A DNA stretch of 15,118 bases from Candidatus Tagabacteria bacterium CG09_land_8_20_14_0_10_41_14 (GCA_002774055.1 PEZL01000012.1:1-15118), one strand, 5' to 3'; positions 5,384 through 13,692 are shown, counted from the stretch's first letter. The notes: generated by a model not told the origin, from the letters alone. Translations and numbers: made by a program.

Positions 5384-6214
5384 TTAAAATTTGATTTCTG
5401 GATGAGTTTTGACTTCTTCAATTTCTTCTTCAATACCTTTTCTTCTTCCAATATTCTTTTTTGCTTCTATTTCAAAATTTCTATCTTTACAATACTCCCC
5501 CATTTTACAAACCGAACAGTAAACTCTTCTATTGCAATTTTGATAACCAATATACCAAAGTATATCCAGATCAACCGGATTTAAAATATTTGATTCACGG
5601 CACAACTCTCTTAACTCATCTTGAAATTTAGTATTTTTGGTTTTAATTTTATCGTGCAAATCGGGCTTTATAATCTGCAACCTATAACAAAGCAGGTTTT
5701 TAATGTGAACATCTACCGGCAAAAGAAGATACGGCAATAGTTGCCTTTTTTTAAATCCGAAATATTTTTCTGTATCGCCAAAATAAACTAAATTTTTAAG
5801 AACCAAGGCGGCTATTTTGCCTCCTATGTTTTTTACTGAAAGAAGTTTTTTATATAAATCGTCCAACAATTCTTCCGGTTTTTCAAATTGTTTATCTAAT
5901 TTTACTTTTTTTAAATCATCAAAAGTTTGCAAAACTTTATATTTTGTCAAATTACCGTGGCGCGATTGAATGTCCGCCAAAACCATTTTTTTCAAAAAGG
6001 CATAAAAATTATCTTTTTCTGGATCTGCCCTCAAGGTCTTGAAAGTAAACGAATGAAATTCATCATGTTCTTTTTGATACGTTCTCTTGAATATAAATAT
6101 TGCATAGTTATTTTTGAATCGGAGATACTTTAAATCCTTTTTAATCTCCTCTGGCGTGAGGGCGTATAGTTTATAAATTAATTGGTCAATTTGTTTTTCG
6201 CTTTTTACTATCAT
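5384..6214 (-). CDS. Endonuclease III-like HhH [4Fe-4S] protein of a type III R-M operon
   Basis: A 276-residue protein of the HhH-GPD DNA glycosylase superfamily by pattern. The hairpin SVKNIGGKIAALVL lines up with the EndoIII GVGRKTA hairpin and keeps Lys133 at the catalytic lysine; LPVDVHI keeps Asp168 at the catalytic aspartate of the AVDTHI motif. A C-terminal cluster Cys227-x5-Cys233-x2-Cys236-x5-Cys242 resembles the EndoIII iron-sulphur loop (normally x6-x2-x5). The N-terminal 120 residues and the basic/acidic tail are not typical of Nth, so this is a divergent relative, possibly a nuclease or base-removing enzyme rather than a repair glycosylase. Its ATG overlaps the res stop (ATGA, 6211-6214), so it is translated together with the restriction subunit and is probably part of that system. 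Role is inferred. Confidence 0.72.
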   Translation of the reverse strand: MIVKSEKQIDQLIYKLYALTPEEIKKDLKYLRFKNNYAIFIFKRTYQKEHDEFHSFTFKTLRADPEKDNFYAFLKKMVLADIQSRHGNLTKYKVLQTFDDLKKVKLDKQFEKPEELLDDLYKKLLSVKNIGGKIAALVLKNLVYFGDTEKYFGFKKRQLLPYLLLPVDVHIKNLLCYRLQIIKPDLHDKIKTKNTKFQDELRELCRESNILNPVDLDILWYIGYQNCNRRVYCSVCKMGEYCKDRNFEIEAKKNIGRRKGIEEEIEEVKTHPEIKF

Positions 6215-8703
6215 TTAACTACATCGAAAACGTTTTTGGGATTGTCTAAAACCTTAAACTCCCACTTCCCAAAATTTCCATTTACATTCAATGCCTCAAC
6301 CCATTCTTTCGCCGCTTGCCATTTTGCTTTGTCCTGTTCCTTGGTTTGTCCTTTGACTTCAAGTAGCAAATGTCTAGCATTCCCAAACTTAATTATATAA
6401 TCGGGATAATAAGTATGCGTTTGCCCTTGCCAAAGATAAAATATCTCAAAACCTAAATGATCGTTTTTAACCCAAGAAATTAAATCCTTGATTCTGTTTC
6501 GTTCCAGCTCAAAAGCTAAACTACCCTCCCAGCCGCTATCAACAACGATATGGCTAATCTGACTTTTATTAACCGGCTGCGTCTTTCTGCTTGTATACCA
6601 AGTCATTGCTGTCGCTGTGCTTCTCTTTGGACGCACCGGGTCAAGAATGGCTAAAGGCGCGTCTTTGCTTGAACTTCTAATAAAATTCCCGATATGATTC
6701 ACAATCGCCTGAATATTCAATGCAATCATAATATTTTTCAATTTTTCAGAACCCGCAAAAACTGGAATCTTCATCAGCAATTTATCCGATTCTAGAAACT
6801 TATCCATTATCTGTACCAATTGTCCAATATGGCTTCCGGGGTCGCCCTTCCAATTTTTCCCAAATTGTTCATGAAGTCGAACGGCGGCTTGGAGTTTTGA
6901 TTTTTGTATACGATGCTCCTCGGCTAATTTATCAAGATTAATTTCACTAATTTGATCAAATTTTGGTCGCCCTTCAATTGTCGGTGCCACCTCCACAACT
7001 GTTGGCGAATCTTCCGGAGACAAAACCAATTTGTCTAACTTATCCCAATCTAAATCTAAAAAATAATTCAGCTTGTAATCAACGCGTAAAACATGAGGCC
7101 AATCAATCTTTAGCTCTTTTCTGTCTTGCAACGGCTCAATTTTTGTTTTCGGCTTTTCTGGGCCGGGAGTTTTTTCCTTACCTTCTGCTGGCAGAAATGT
7201 GAATGGAACGCCAAAAACTGTTACATATTCGGGGTCAAATAAACCAGTTTCTTGATTAAGATCATAAGAAATTCTACGCAGACCCCGACCCACAACCTGC
7301 TCACAGAGTAGCTGACTGGTAAAAGCGCGAAGGCCGAGAATGTGTGTTACCGTTCTCGCGTCCCAACCTTCGGACAACATATTTACTCCAATAACACATT
7401 GCACCTGCTCTCCAGCCCTTCCTTCTTTTCCAACGGTGTTAAATTTCTCTCGCTCAATCTCAACTAATTCTCTTTTTGACTTATCCAATTTTTCTTCCTC
7501 GTCAGCTTCAATCTTATCTAAAGCGTCTTGGTCTATCCTTATTAGTTTTGCTTTATCTGCCAGCTCATCAACGGAGAAAAATCCGTTAACCAAGGAATAC
7601 TCTAATCGGGCTGCAGTTTCGATACGATTAGAAATCATAATCATAACAGGCGGCGTTCTCCTGTCTTGTTTTTGCCAATCATCTTTTGACTGCAACCAAT
7701 CCGCCCCTAGAATGTTTACTGCGTTTCTCACGAGATCGGGCAAACCCTCATGTTTTTCAGCTCGGCGATTCAAATCTTCATTGACATGTTCGTAAATATG
7801 AAAAAATCTTGATTTCAAATCCTTGTCCAGTTTTGAATCGTCTCTTACTGCTACTTTTGGCGTTTTTACCAAACCACTCTCAATTGCGTCATTTATAATC
7901 AAAATATTTGTAGCGTTGCCAAAATCTGGAAGAACGCGCCGCACAAACGCCTCGTCGCTTTCAGGCCCTTTCTTTATTACTTTCGGGCCGTAGTTTTCGT
8001 TGTATGGCGCGAGTGTATGCCAATTCGTCACTTCAATTTTTGCCTGCAAAAGCGCCTGCCACATTACAGAATCAACCAAAACAAAGCTCTGATAAAAATT
8101 GTCCGGATTATCCGGCAATAAAACCTGCAGGCGATCCCGCACTGTCAGGCCAGGCGCAATAATTAAAATGTGTTTTGAAAATCTTGCGTCCTTTGGATTA
8201 GCGATTTTATTCAACGATTGCCAAGCAATGAGCATAGCCATAACCACCGTTTTTCCTGTTCCGGTTGCCATCTTCAAACATTGTCTTTCCCAATCTCCGC
8301 TGTCCTCCGGAATATCAACGCCCTGCTTCTCTGCCGCGCTCGCTTCTGTCAACCATATAGCAGTTTCTACGGCTTCAAACTGGCACCAAAACGGCTGAAG
8401 TTCCCTTTGTGAGGAATCACGCCAAAAATTAAGCAATCTTTTTGTAACGCCGGTAACATTCGGATAGCCCTTTTCTCGCCACTCTTTCACCCTCGGCCTG
8501 ATTTTATTGACCAACGGAATTTCAATGAATTCGCCCGGATCTTCGCTGTCTCCGCGATTGCGCGAAGTCGCTCGCCAGTATCCCGACTTTCTCCGCCCGG
8601 TCTTCCTTTCAAAACTTTGTGATTCGCGAATATAGAGCCAATGTTCTTTTGGCTCCTCGTAGGGATTGTTGATTATAAGTTGGTCAATTGATTTGCTGGA
8701 CAT
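6211..8703 (-). CDS. res: Type III restriction subunit (Res) with DEAH/SAT segment missing
   Basis: About 830 residues from the ATG at 8701-8703 (a TTG at 8710-8712 in the same frame is less likely). Residue numbers count from the TTG, so subtract 3 for the ATG. Cuts DNA after ATP-driven movement together with Mod. Order seen: N-terminal family block (IDQLIINNPYEEPKEHW), Walker A MATGTGKT (148-155), motifs V and VI (MLSEGWDART 445-454; QVVGRGLRR 472-480), and a C-terminal PD-(D/E)XK nuclease (YYPDY, Asp771; LLLEVKG, Glu785 and Lys787). Between them LIIND (271-275) runs straight into AIESGLVKTP. In relatives the first continues into DEAHHAW and the second follows FGLN, with about 80-100 residues including DEAH and SATP between. 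The enzyme should not hydrolyse ATP as drawn. The deletion is in frame. The ATG lies one base after the mod stop. Confidence 0.88.
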   Translation of the reverse strand: MSSKSIDQLIINNPYEEPKEHWLYIRESQSFERKTGRRKSGYWRATSRNRGDSEDPGEFIEIPLVNKIRPRVKEWREKGYPNVTGVTKRLLNFWRDSSQRELQPFWCQFEAVETAIWLTEASAAEKQGVDIPEDSGDWERQCLKMATGTGKTVVMAMLIAWQSLNKIANPKDARFSKHILIIAPGLTVRDRLQVLLPDNPDNFYQSFVLVDSVMWQALLQAKIEVTNWHTLAPYNENYGPKVIKKGPESDEAFVRRVLPDFGNATNILIINDAIESGLVKTPKVAVRDDSKLDKDLKSRFFHIYEHVNEDLNRRAEKHEGLPDLVRNAVNILGADWLQSKDDWQKQDRRTPPVMIMISNRIETAARLEYSLVNGFFSVDELADKAKLIRIDQDALDKIEADEEEKLDKSKRELVEIEREKFNTVGKEGRAGEQVQCVIGVNMLSEGWDARTVTHILGLRAFTSQLLCEQVVGRGLRRISYDLNQETGLFDPEYVTVFGVPFTFLPAEGKEKTPGPEKPKTKIEPLQDRKELKIDWPHVLRVDYKLNYFLDLDWDKLDKLVLSPEDSPTVVEVAPTIEGRPKFDQISEINLDKLAEEHRIQKSKLQAAVRLHEQFGKNWKGDPGSHIGQLVQIMDKFLESDKLLMKIPVFAGSEKLKNIMIALNIQAIVNHIGNFIRSSSKDAPLAILDPVRPKRSTATAMTWYTSRKTQPVNKSQISHIVVDSGWEGSLAFELERNRIKDLISWVKNDHLGFEIFYLWQGQTHTYYPDYIIKFGNARHLLLEVKGQTKEQDKAKWQAAKEWVEALNVNGNFGKWEFKVLDNPKNVFDVVK

Positions 8704-8704
8704 A

Positions 8705-10657
8705 TTATTCAAGATTTTTTATTACAAATGATTCAATGCCTCGATTGTCTATAATTTTGACGGCAATCTTTTTTTCCGCGCCGGCTTCAAAAGGCAATGA
8801 CTCAACACCGGTAAACGCCTCTATCAATTCCTCATCAATTTCGCCATTCAGGGCCTTGGCTAATTTCGTCCAATCCCGCTTACTGTCTTTCATCGGAAAA
8901 AATACTTGATTGGGCAATAAACTCCTTTCATCATAGTCCGTATCCAAAAACCACATTGCGATATGCGTATTACTTTTTGATTCAATTTCTCCGCTTATCG
9001 GATTGTAATAGTCAAAACCATTAACTCGGACTTTATATTTACCGCCTTTTTCTTTAACAACTTCAACATCCGGCTGGCCGATAAGCCAGTAGCTCTGATT
9101 GGACGATCGTTTTTTTCTTAAATCAGCAGTAAGCAAATCCACGCTCATTTGCGCTTTGAGAATTTGTACTTGAGGCCAGTCCATTTGGTCAATGTCTTTA
9201 GCCGCTTCCGGATCAAAATGAAAAGCGGCGAAAATCACAAAATCGGGCCTTTCCTTCAACTCGCGCGCCTCTTTTATCGCTTCTTCAGCTTGTCTTTGCT
9301 CCATTGGCCCAAAATCTGGTCCAAAACTGATATATGCTTTTTTGGTTTTGCCTTTTTCTAAAATTTCGCCCTTAGCATGTAAAAATCGCGTCGCCAACAT
9401 CGGCTCCACCATTGAAAATTCAATCTTTTCGCCGCCGGTCGTTCGTATACCCGTTGTTTTAAGCTCATCGCGATAAAGCGTTTGATTTCCTGTTTCGCCA
9501 GTTTGAGATAATTCTCTGTCGCTGCCTTCAATCCTCGGCTCTTTTCCGTCAAACGGTTTAACTCGCAAGCTCGGCACTGCTTCAACAGTAAATGGCCCCG
9601 TTACTCTAACTTTATTTTTTTCTGCAACTGGTTGGTCATAAAGAGTTTCTTTAGTAAATGGTTCCTTATTAGCAACAGTCTTAAGAGTAATATGTGTAGC
9701 AGTTTGATATACAAAACCACTTTTGATGCCTTCTTCCTTGTGGGCCAATTCAAAGTAGTCATATTTTGCCGTCATCATTCTTTGTTTTGCCAGAGTAATG
9801 GAAACACGAGAAGTATCACAAGTAATCCAGCGACGTCCCCATTGTTCTGCTACATAAGCAGTAGTACCGCCTCCGCAAGTAGGATCAAGAACTAAATCCC
9901 CGGGGTCAGTAGTCATTAACATGCATCTTTTAATAATCTCATCATCTGTTTGCACAACATAAATCTTATTAGTTGCTCCTCGTGTATCTGCCCAGTTATT
10001 GTTTATTGCTGTAAATGGAAAATCGTAGTAATAGTAAATGTACTCTAAATGATTAGAAACGGGCATTACTCTTTTTCCGCTTATTAATTTTTCAACGCCC
10101 TCTTCATTTGTAGCCCAGCTTTTTCTTCCCTTTGGACCCGGAGGTCCATATTTTTTACCACCAAAATTTACAGAAAAAGTTGCATTTGCATTAAATCCAA
10201 CCGGCGCAAGAGAGCGTAACCTAAAAACTTTTGAACCTTTAGGTAACAGCGAATGATTATTTATTTCTTCCTTTTTTAATCTTCGTCTTTCGCCGCTCGG
10301 TAGTTCAATCCAACACCAAATATTGTCTCCTTCAATATTTTGTTTTTGAAAAATGCTACGGTACTTTAATTGAGAAATATCTTTACCATACCATAGGAGG
10401 TAATCAAAATTACTATCAATAAATTTTGCCCCCAAACGTCCAGTTTTTGTTCTAAAAGATATTAGTGCAACAAAATTATCTGGTTTAAAAACCTCATCCA
10501 GTACTTCTCTAACATGATGAACATTTTCATCGCTGATTTGCACAAAAACACTCCCGCTTTCGTGAAGAAGTTCTTTGACGAGCAATAATCTATCTCGCAA
10601 ATGAGTTAATTGGATCAATTCTTTCGTGAATATGCAAACTAACATTTTGCACTTCAA
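8705..10657 (-). pseudogene. mod: Type III Mod adenine methyltransferase, 3' part
   Basis: Main part of a beta-class N6-adenine DNA methyltransferase that both methylates and gives sequence recognition to the type III complex. The homologous protein begins around residue 17 (LTHLRDRLLLVKELLHESGS, near position 10609); the first residues are out-of-frame read-through. Seen: VFVQISDEN, NWADTRG, and the SAM-binding motif I LDPTCGGGTTA (about 257-267) with TCDTS. In this family motif IV DPPY lies before LRDRLL; it is absent, as the ~120 residues that should precede it were lost. The N-terminal piece survives at 10590-10850 in another frame. Without DPPY no methyl transfer is expected. It ends one base before res. 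No separate start is convincing. Confidence 0.85.
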
Positions 10658-10850
10658 ATTCCGTTCCTTCTTTTTTCCCCGCCCAACTCAAATATGGGTC
10701 AATGTGCGGGTCATGTTGATACGGCCGTTTGCTGTCTAGCTTGTCAGTCGCGCTGGAAACCAAACCAACCGGCGGAATGTTTTTTCGCTTCGCGCCCTTG
10801 TGGTCGTAAGTTTTAACTTCAATTTTCTTGTCAGCTTTTTTTCTTGGCAT
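10590..10850 (-). pseudogene. mod: Type III Mod, 5' fragment
   Basis: 86 codons from the ATG at 10848-10850, 19 bases after the Z1 gene. Residues 1-80 match the start of type III Mod proteins of this operon type: IEVKTYDHKGAKRKNIPPVG, then PHIDPYLSWAGK and SLHIHERIDP. After HERIDP the frame leaves homology (INSFAR) and stops. The other fragment takes over at LTHLRDRL in a different frame, so the join at about 10609-10618 marks a deletion whose length is not a multiple of three. Confidence 0.85.
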
Positions 10851-10869
10851 AATTTTAAATTTCTCTTAC

Positions 10870-13080
10870 TTAACTTGAATAAATAGTGATGCGTGTATTT
10901 TTAGGAACATATATAACTGGCCACCAAAATGGTGAATCCATCCATCCCTGTCTTTCTTTCAACCCGTTCTGGCGAATAAGCATCAAAGCAGGAATGTCTT
11001 GCGCAACTTCACGAGCAACAACACGCGCTGTTCTTCCCGTACCACCACCAAGATCGTCCGAGAAACGGCCATCTGCTTTCTTGCGAGTAATATTACTGCC
11101 CCTCCTTACAATAGCCCAGACATACCCTTTCTCGCTTTCGTTTTGAGAATTTCTTGAAATATATTCTAAACACGCCTTGTGGGATTTCAAATCCCAAGAA
11201 TATCCCTTTTCATTCCAAATAAATGTTGTGCTAATCTTGTCTAAAATATCCAAGGCGTCTTCTATGGTAATTCTTACGGCTTCTTTTTCGCTCGAGGGAT
11301 CTAAATTTTGAATTCTCGTATCAAGTTCTTCAATTGTTTTTTTGATCTTTGTTTTGTAGTCGGTTTGAAATCCTACTGGCAAAAGTCTCTTGAAGGGCTT
11401 CAGAGTGGTAATATTGGATAACATAATTTTATTGGGGGAACACGGAATAATTCTGTCCCGTTCGTCCTTCCTGATGAAATATACGCCCTTGTCATGAGTT
11501 CCTTTCAGAAACGCTTCGCGCAGCGCGTTATCAAATTCGTTGATTCTCTTCATGATTTCGTAAATGCCAGCTGTAGTATAAAAACGTGTCACGGCAAGAT
11601 CTTCCTTTGGTCGAGCGCCATACATTCTTGAATGCTGCAGTACTGTATCTTGTTGGAACCGCTTTGGATTGCGCCCATAGTAGAAACCGATTAAATTTTT
11701 TATGGTGATTCCGCGATCGAGAATCTGACCTCCGATAAAAATATTGAGAGGGGTGCGCAATCGCAATTGTCCGCTCTCATCAAGAAGAGCGCGTACATCC
11801 TCGTCGGAGTTCACTTTCTGCACCAGGAGCATCTCTTGGTCTAGGGCTGCTTTAACTATATCCTGCGTTTGTTCAAGTGTAGGCACAATCAAATCTGAGC
11901 ACTTGACATAAAAAGACTTCGTTAGCTCTAAAGATTTTTTGAGATCTTCGTACGATTCGCTGATAAGCTTGTTCAATAAATCCTGGTTATTCTGTGAAAT
12001 TTTTATAAACGCTTGGCCAAGCTGATTGATAATTTCTTCTTGCCATGTATGCGAAACTCGCGCAATTTCAGTATGAAGCAAAAAAGCATAATCTTCTTTT
12101 TTCTGACCCATTTTTTCCTGCTGGAATCGCCTGATACACCCACCTACAACAAAATTCATTATTGCCTTTCGAAGCATTGCGAGAGATGGACTCGTAAATA
12201 CTTCTTCAATCCTAATAGACCGACGATCTGCACGGCCAAGCTTCTTTTTTGCTTTAAGCAACTCTACCTCCTCGTCCGGGAGTTTTTCGTGAAGACATGA
12301 TGCTGGCGAATTTTCTTCTTCGCTTTCGAGAAAATAATAATCACCCCCAACATAATTTTCATATTCAGGCAATATTTCAGTAAATGCGGGCCGTTTCGGG
12401 AGATATAACATGCTGTCGCCGTCGTAGTTGTTTGGTTGCAAATAAAGGGAGTACGGCGTCGCTGTAACTTGTAAAAAATCGGACTGTGCAACTTTGGTAC
12501 GCAGTTCATCAATTTTGCTCGCTATTACGCCCTGTTCAACTTCCCCGCTTTCTTTATTTTTATAAAAACTGAGGCTTGCAAAATCAGCTTCGTCATCAAT
12601 GATGAGCAATTTTTTATTTTTAAGATCGGGGCATGTTTCCACAAGAACCGCGATGATCCGTTTGAGATTATTTATTTCTTTTTTAGCTACAATAATAAGC
12701 TTCTGGTTCAGTTCGTATTTGGTAAGGTGTTTAGGAAATGTCATTATATCGTGAATTTGCATCAATTTATTGGATACGAATTCACTAAAATCATTGTTGA
12801 GACGCCTTACGGTTTGTTCGCTTAGGGGGCGCGTTCCTTTTGTTAAAACAACTGCAAAGTCAAATCCTTCGTCGAAAGCAAGGGCTATTATCCCAATAAA
12901 AGCCCGCGTTTTCCCGCTTTGAATTTTGCCCAATAATATACCGGGCTTTTTCTCGCTTGTTTCAGAAGTTTTTAGTTTAACAACTACAGATTTTACGCAA
13001 TTGCGTAGTTCTTCTGAATCAGGATCACTTTGCCCTTCTCGTTTTTCCAGCAATTTTTTTAAAAAAATATTTTCTGCCAT
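10870..13080 (-). CDS. Z1-domain superfamily 2 helicase
   Basis: A 736-residue ATP-dependent helicase of the Z1 family, found in bacterial defence and restriction-like loci. Seen: Walker A GKIQSGKT (51-58), motif II LIIDDEADFAS (Asp162, Asp163, Glu164, Asp166), motif III TATP (206-209), then the Z1 signature FIGGQILDRGITI (448-460) and motif VI QHSRMYGAR (482-490). All ATPase motifs are present, in contrast to the Res protein of the same operon. The C-terminal ~170 residues (from about LSNITT) carry no motif I can name. The ATG at 13078-13080 lies two bases after the stop of a 41-residue PLD-helicase fragment, and the gene ends 19 bases before mod, so it is transcribed with the type III genes. 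Z1 proteins are better known beside MORC/MutL-type ATPases; none is here. Its job is inferred. Confidence 0.9.
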   Translation of the reverse strand: MAENIFLKKLLEKREGQSDPDSEELRNCVKSVVVKLKTSETSEKKPGILLGKIQSGKTRAFIGIIALAFDEGFDFAVVLTKGTRPLSEQTVRRLNNDFSEFVSNKLMQIHDIMTFPKHLTKYELNQKLIIVAKKEINNLKRIIAVLVETCPDLKNKKLLIIDDEADFASLSFYKNKESGEVEQGVIASKIDELRTKVAQSDFLQVTATPYSLYLQPNNYDGDSMLYLPKRPAFTEILPEYENYVGGDYYFLESEEENSPASCLHEKLPDEEVELLKAKKKLGRADRRSIRIEEVFTSPSLAMLRKAIMNFVVGGCIRRFQQEKMGQKKEDYAFLLHTEIARVSHTWQEEIINQLGQAFIKISQNNQDLLNKLISESYEDLKKSLELTKSFYVKCSDLIVPTLEQTQDIVKAALDQEMLLVQKVNSDEDVRALLDESGQLRLRTPLNIFIGGQILDRGITIKNLIGFYYGRNPKRFQQDTVLQHSRMYGARPKEDLAVTRFYTTAGIYEIMKRINEFDNALREAFLKGTHDKGVYFIRKDERDRIIPCSPNKIMLSNITTLKPFKRLLPVGFQTDYKTKIKKTIEELDTRIQNLDPSSEKEAVRITIEDALDILDKISTTFIWNEKGYSWDLKSHKACLEYISRNSQNESEKGYVWAIVRRGSNITRKKADGRFSDDLGGGTGRTARVVAREVAQDIPALMLIRQNGLKERQGWMDSPFWWPVIYVPKNTRITIYSS

Positions 13081-13082
13081 AT

Positions 13083-13208
13083 TTATTTCAATAGAGCATA
13101 AACACTCACATCAAAAAATCGAGTGTCTTTAATAAGCACCCTGAATCTATCAAGGATTGTTTGGTTCTTTTCGTTTGTGATAAATGTTGAATCTGAAGTA
13201 TTCGCCAT
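13083..13208 (-). pseudogene. N-terminal stub of a PLD-domain SNF2-type helicase
   Basis: 41 codons; residues 8-34 (TFITNEKNQTILDRFRVLIK, DTRFFDV) match the start of large helicases with an N-terminal phospholipase D-like nuclease domain. In relatives FFDV continues as LVGYFxTSGFxALYKSL; here it reads FFDVSVYALLK and stops, so most of the gene is gone. The stop lies two bases before the Z1 start, so it may now act only as a translated leader for Z1. Recognition rests on a short stretch. Confidence 0.55.
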
Positions 13209-13210
13209 AC

Positions 13211-13294
13211 TTATTGCTTTAATAACTCATCCACGCTCGCCTCAAACGCGCTGTGGGTTTTTGATAAATCGTGAATGGTGAATGATTTTTTCAT
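13211..13294 (-). pseudogene. RadC-like 5' fragment, copy 1
   Basis: 27 codons after a strong GGGGG ribosome site (AAGGGGGATATG). The opening MKKSFTIHDL is identical to copy 2 (14495-14581) and resembles the start of RadC/JAB proteins (IHDLPxxxRPRERL). It then diverges into SKTHSAFEASVDELLKQ and stops two bases before the next ATG (13208). It may be a chimera of a RadC start with the end of another gene. The RadC call rests on about 10 residues. Confidence 0.4.
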
Positions 13295-13334
13295 ATCCCC
13301 CTTATTTTACGCCATTTTCCTCCAATGCGCACGC
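13265..13334. repeat. Direct repeat, copy 1
   Basis: The first 49 bases (13265-13313) are identical to 14552-14600, followed by ~20 similar bases up to atgcgcacgc. It contains the ribosome site and first 10 codons of the RadC-like frame. The two copies are 1,287 bases apart and bracket the DUF3800 gene. Confidence 0.85.
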
Positions 13335-13380
13335 TCTAAGCCGTGCTCGCACAGCCGAGCTCTAGGCCAGCATACGCATT
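13322..13380. repeat. Imperfect long hairpin with internal direct repeat
   Basis: Outer arms aatgcg (13324-13329) and cgcatt (13375-13380), and an inner stem gctcg/cgagc (13345-13349, 13356-13360). A near-identical 10-base direct repeat is seen at 13333-13342 (gctctaagcc) and 13359-13368 (gctctaggcc). It corresponds in position to the simple hairpin at 14607-14636 but with an expanded centre. Confidence 0.5.
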
Positions 13381-13399
13381 CAGCAAACAGGCGAACTGG

Positions 13400-13525
13400 T
13401 CAATTCTTGCCCCGTAGCCTCCGATTTTCATTGGAGTGGTGTGGGGTGTTTTTCGCTTCTTCCAATAATTCTTTTGCTTTTGAGCGGGCTTCGTGGGATT
13501 TTTGGATTATTGAATAGTTGACCAT
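13400..13525 (-). pseudogene. Possible HsdS C-terminal remnant, 41 codons
   Basis: Encodes a short helical, coiled-coil-like peptide (SIIQKSHEARSKAKELLEEA) then KNTPHHSNENRRLRGKN. The helix resembles the conserved end of type I restriction specificity subunits, which read similarly before a terminal VEExIE stretch. No recognisable DNA-binding part precedes it, and the spacer upstream (13526-13592) has no other frame. It may be a leftover or chance. Confidence 0.3.
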
Positions 13526-13592
13526 AAAACCTTGTAAAACCGTTAAATTTCTCTTCAAATTTGACCTATTTTCCAGTTATCCACAGGGGACG
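13526..13592. other. AT-rich spacer with one perfect DnaA box
   Basis: Contains TTATCCACA at 13577-13585, a perfect match to the DnaA box consensus, just upstream of the TTGACA promoter. A single box does not make an origin; it could be a regulatory site for the promoter or chance. Confidence 0.35.
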
Positions 13593-13620
13593 TTGACACT
13601 AATAGATAATTTGCTATCCT
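13593..13620 (+). promoter_or_regulatory. Strong plus-strand promoter
   Basis: TTGACA (13593-13598), 16-base spacer ending TGC, then TATCCT (13615-13620): a consensus -35 with an extended -10. It faces the 3' end of the DUF3800 gene, and no protein frame follows before the terminator at 13653-13692. Confidence 0.6.
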
Positions 13621-13625
13621 CTACA

Positions 13626-13650
13626 TAGATACTATTATTCATAGTATCTA
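13626..13650. promoter_or_regulatory. Perfect inverted repeat at the transcription start
   Basis: Arms tagatactat (13626-13635) and atagtatcta (13641-13650) with a 5-base loop, beginning at the predicted start of plus-strand RNA. It may be an operator or the 5' hairpin of the small RNA. Confidence 0.6.
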
Positions 13651-13692
13651 CCAAAAACAAGCGTCGCCCATTACGGGCCATGGCTTGTTTTT
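13627..13692 (+). ncRNA. Candidate two-hairpin small RNA
   Basis: From the predicted start to the terminator T-run is ~66 bases, made of a 10-bp hairpin and a terminator hairpin. There is no start codon with a ribosome site. Its last ~20 bases are complementary to the end of the DUF3800 coding sequence. No known RNA family is recognised. It could also be the left-over leader and terminator of a lost gene. Confidence 0.45.
13653..13692. terminator. Bidirectional intrinsic terminator
   Basis: Arms aaaaacaagc (13653-13662) and gcttgttttt (13683-13692) form 10 pairs, with an inner gccc/gggc stem (13666-13669, 13675-13678). Plus-strand RNA would end in TTTTTATTTTATTT. In the minus direction it ends the DUF3800 message, whose stop (13671-13673) lies in the loop, with a run CTTGTTTTTGG. 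Confidence 0.65.

Noticed and set aside
10886..11146. Plus-strand frame opposite the end of the Z1 gene
   Set aside because: Shadow of the conserved Z1 coding strand with no independent support.
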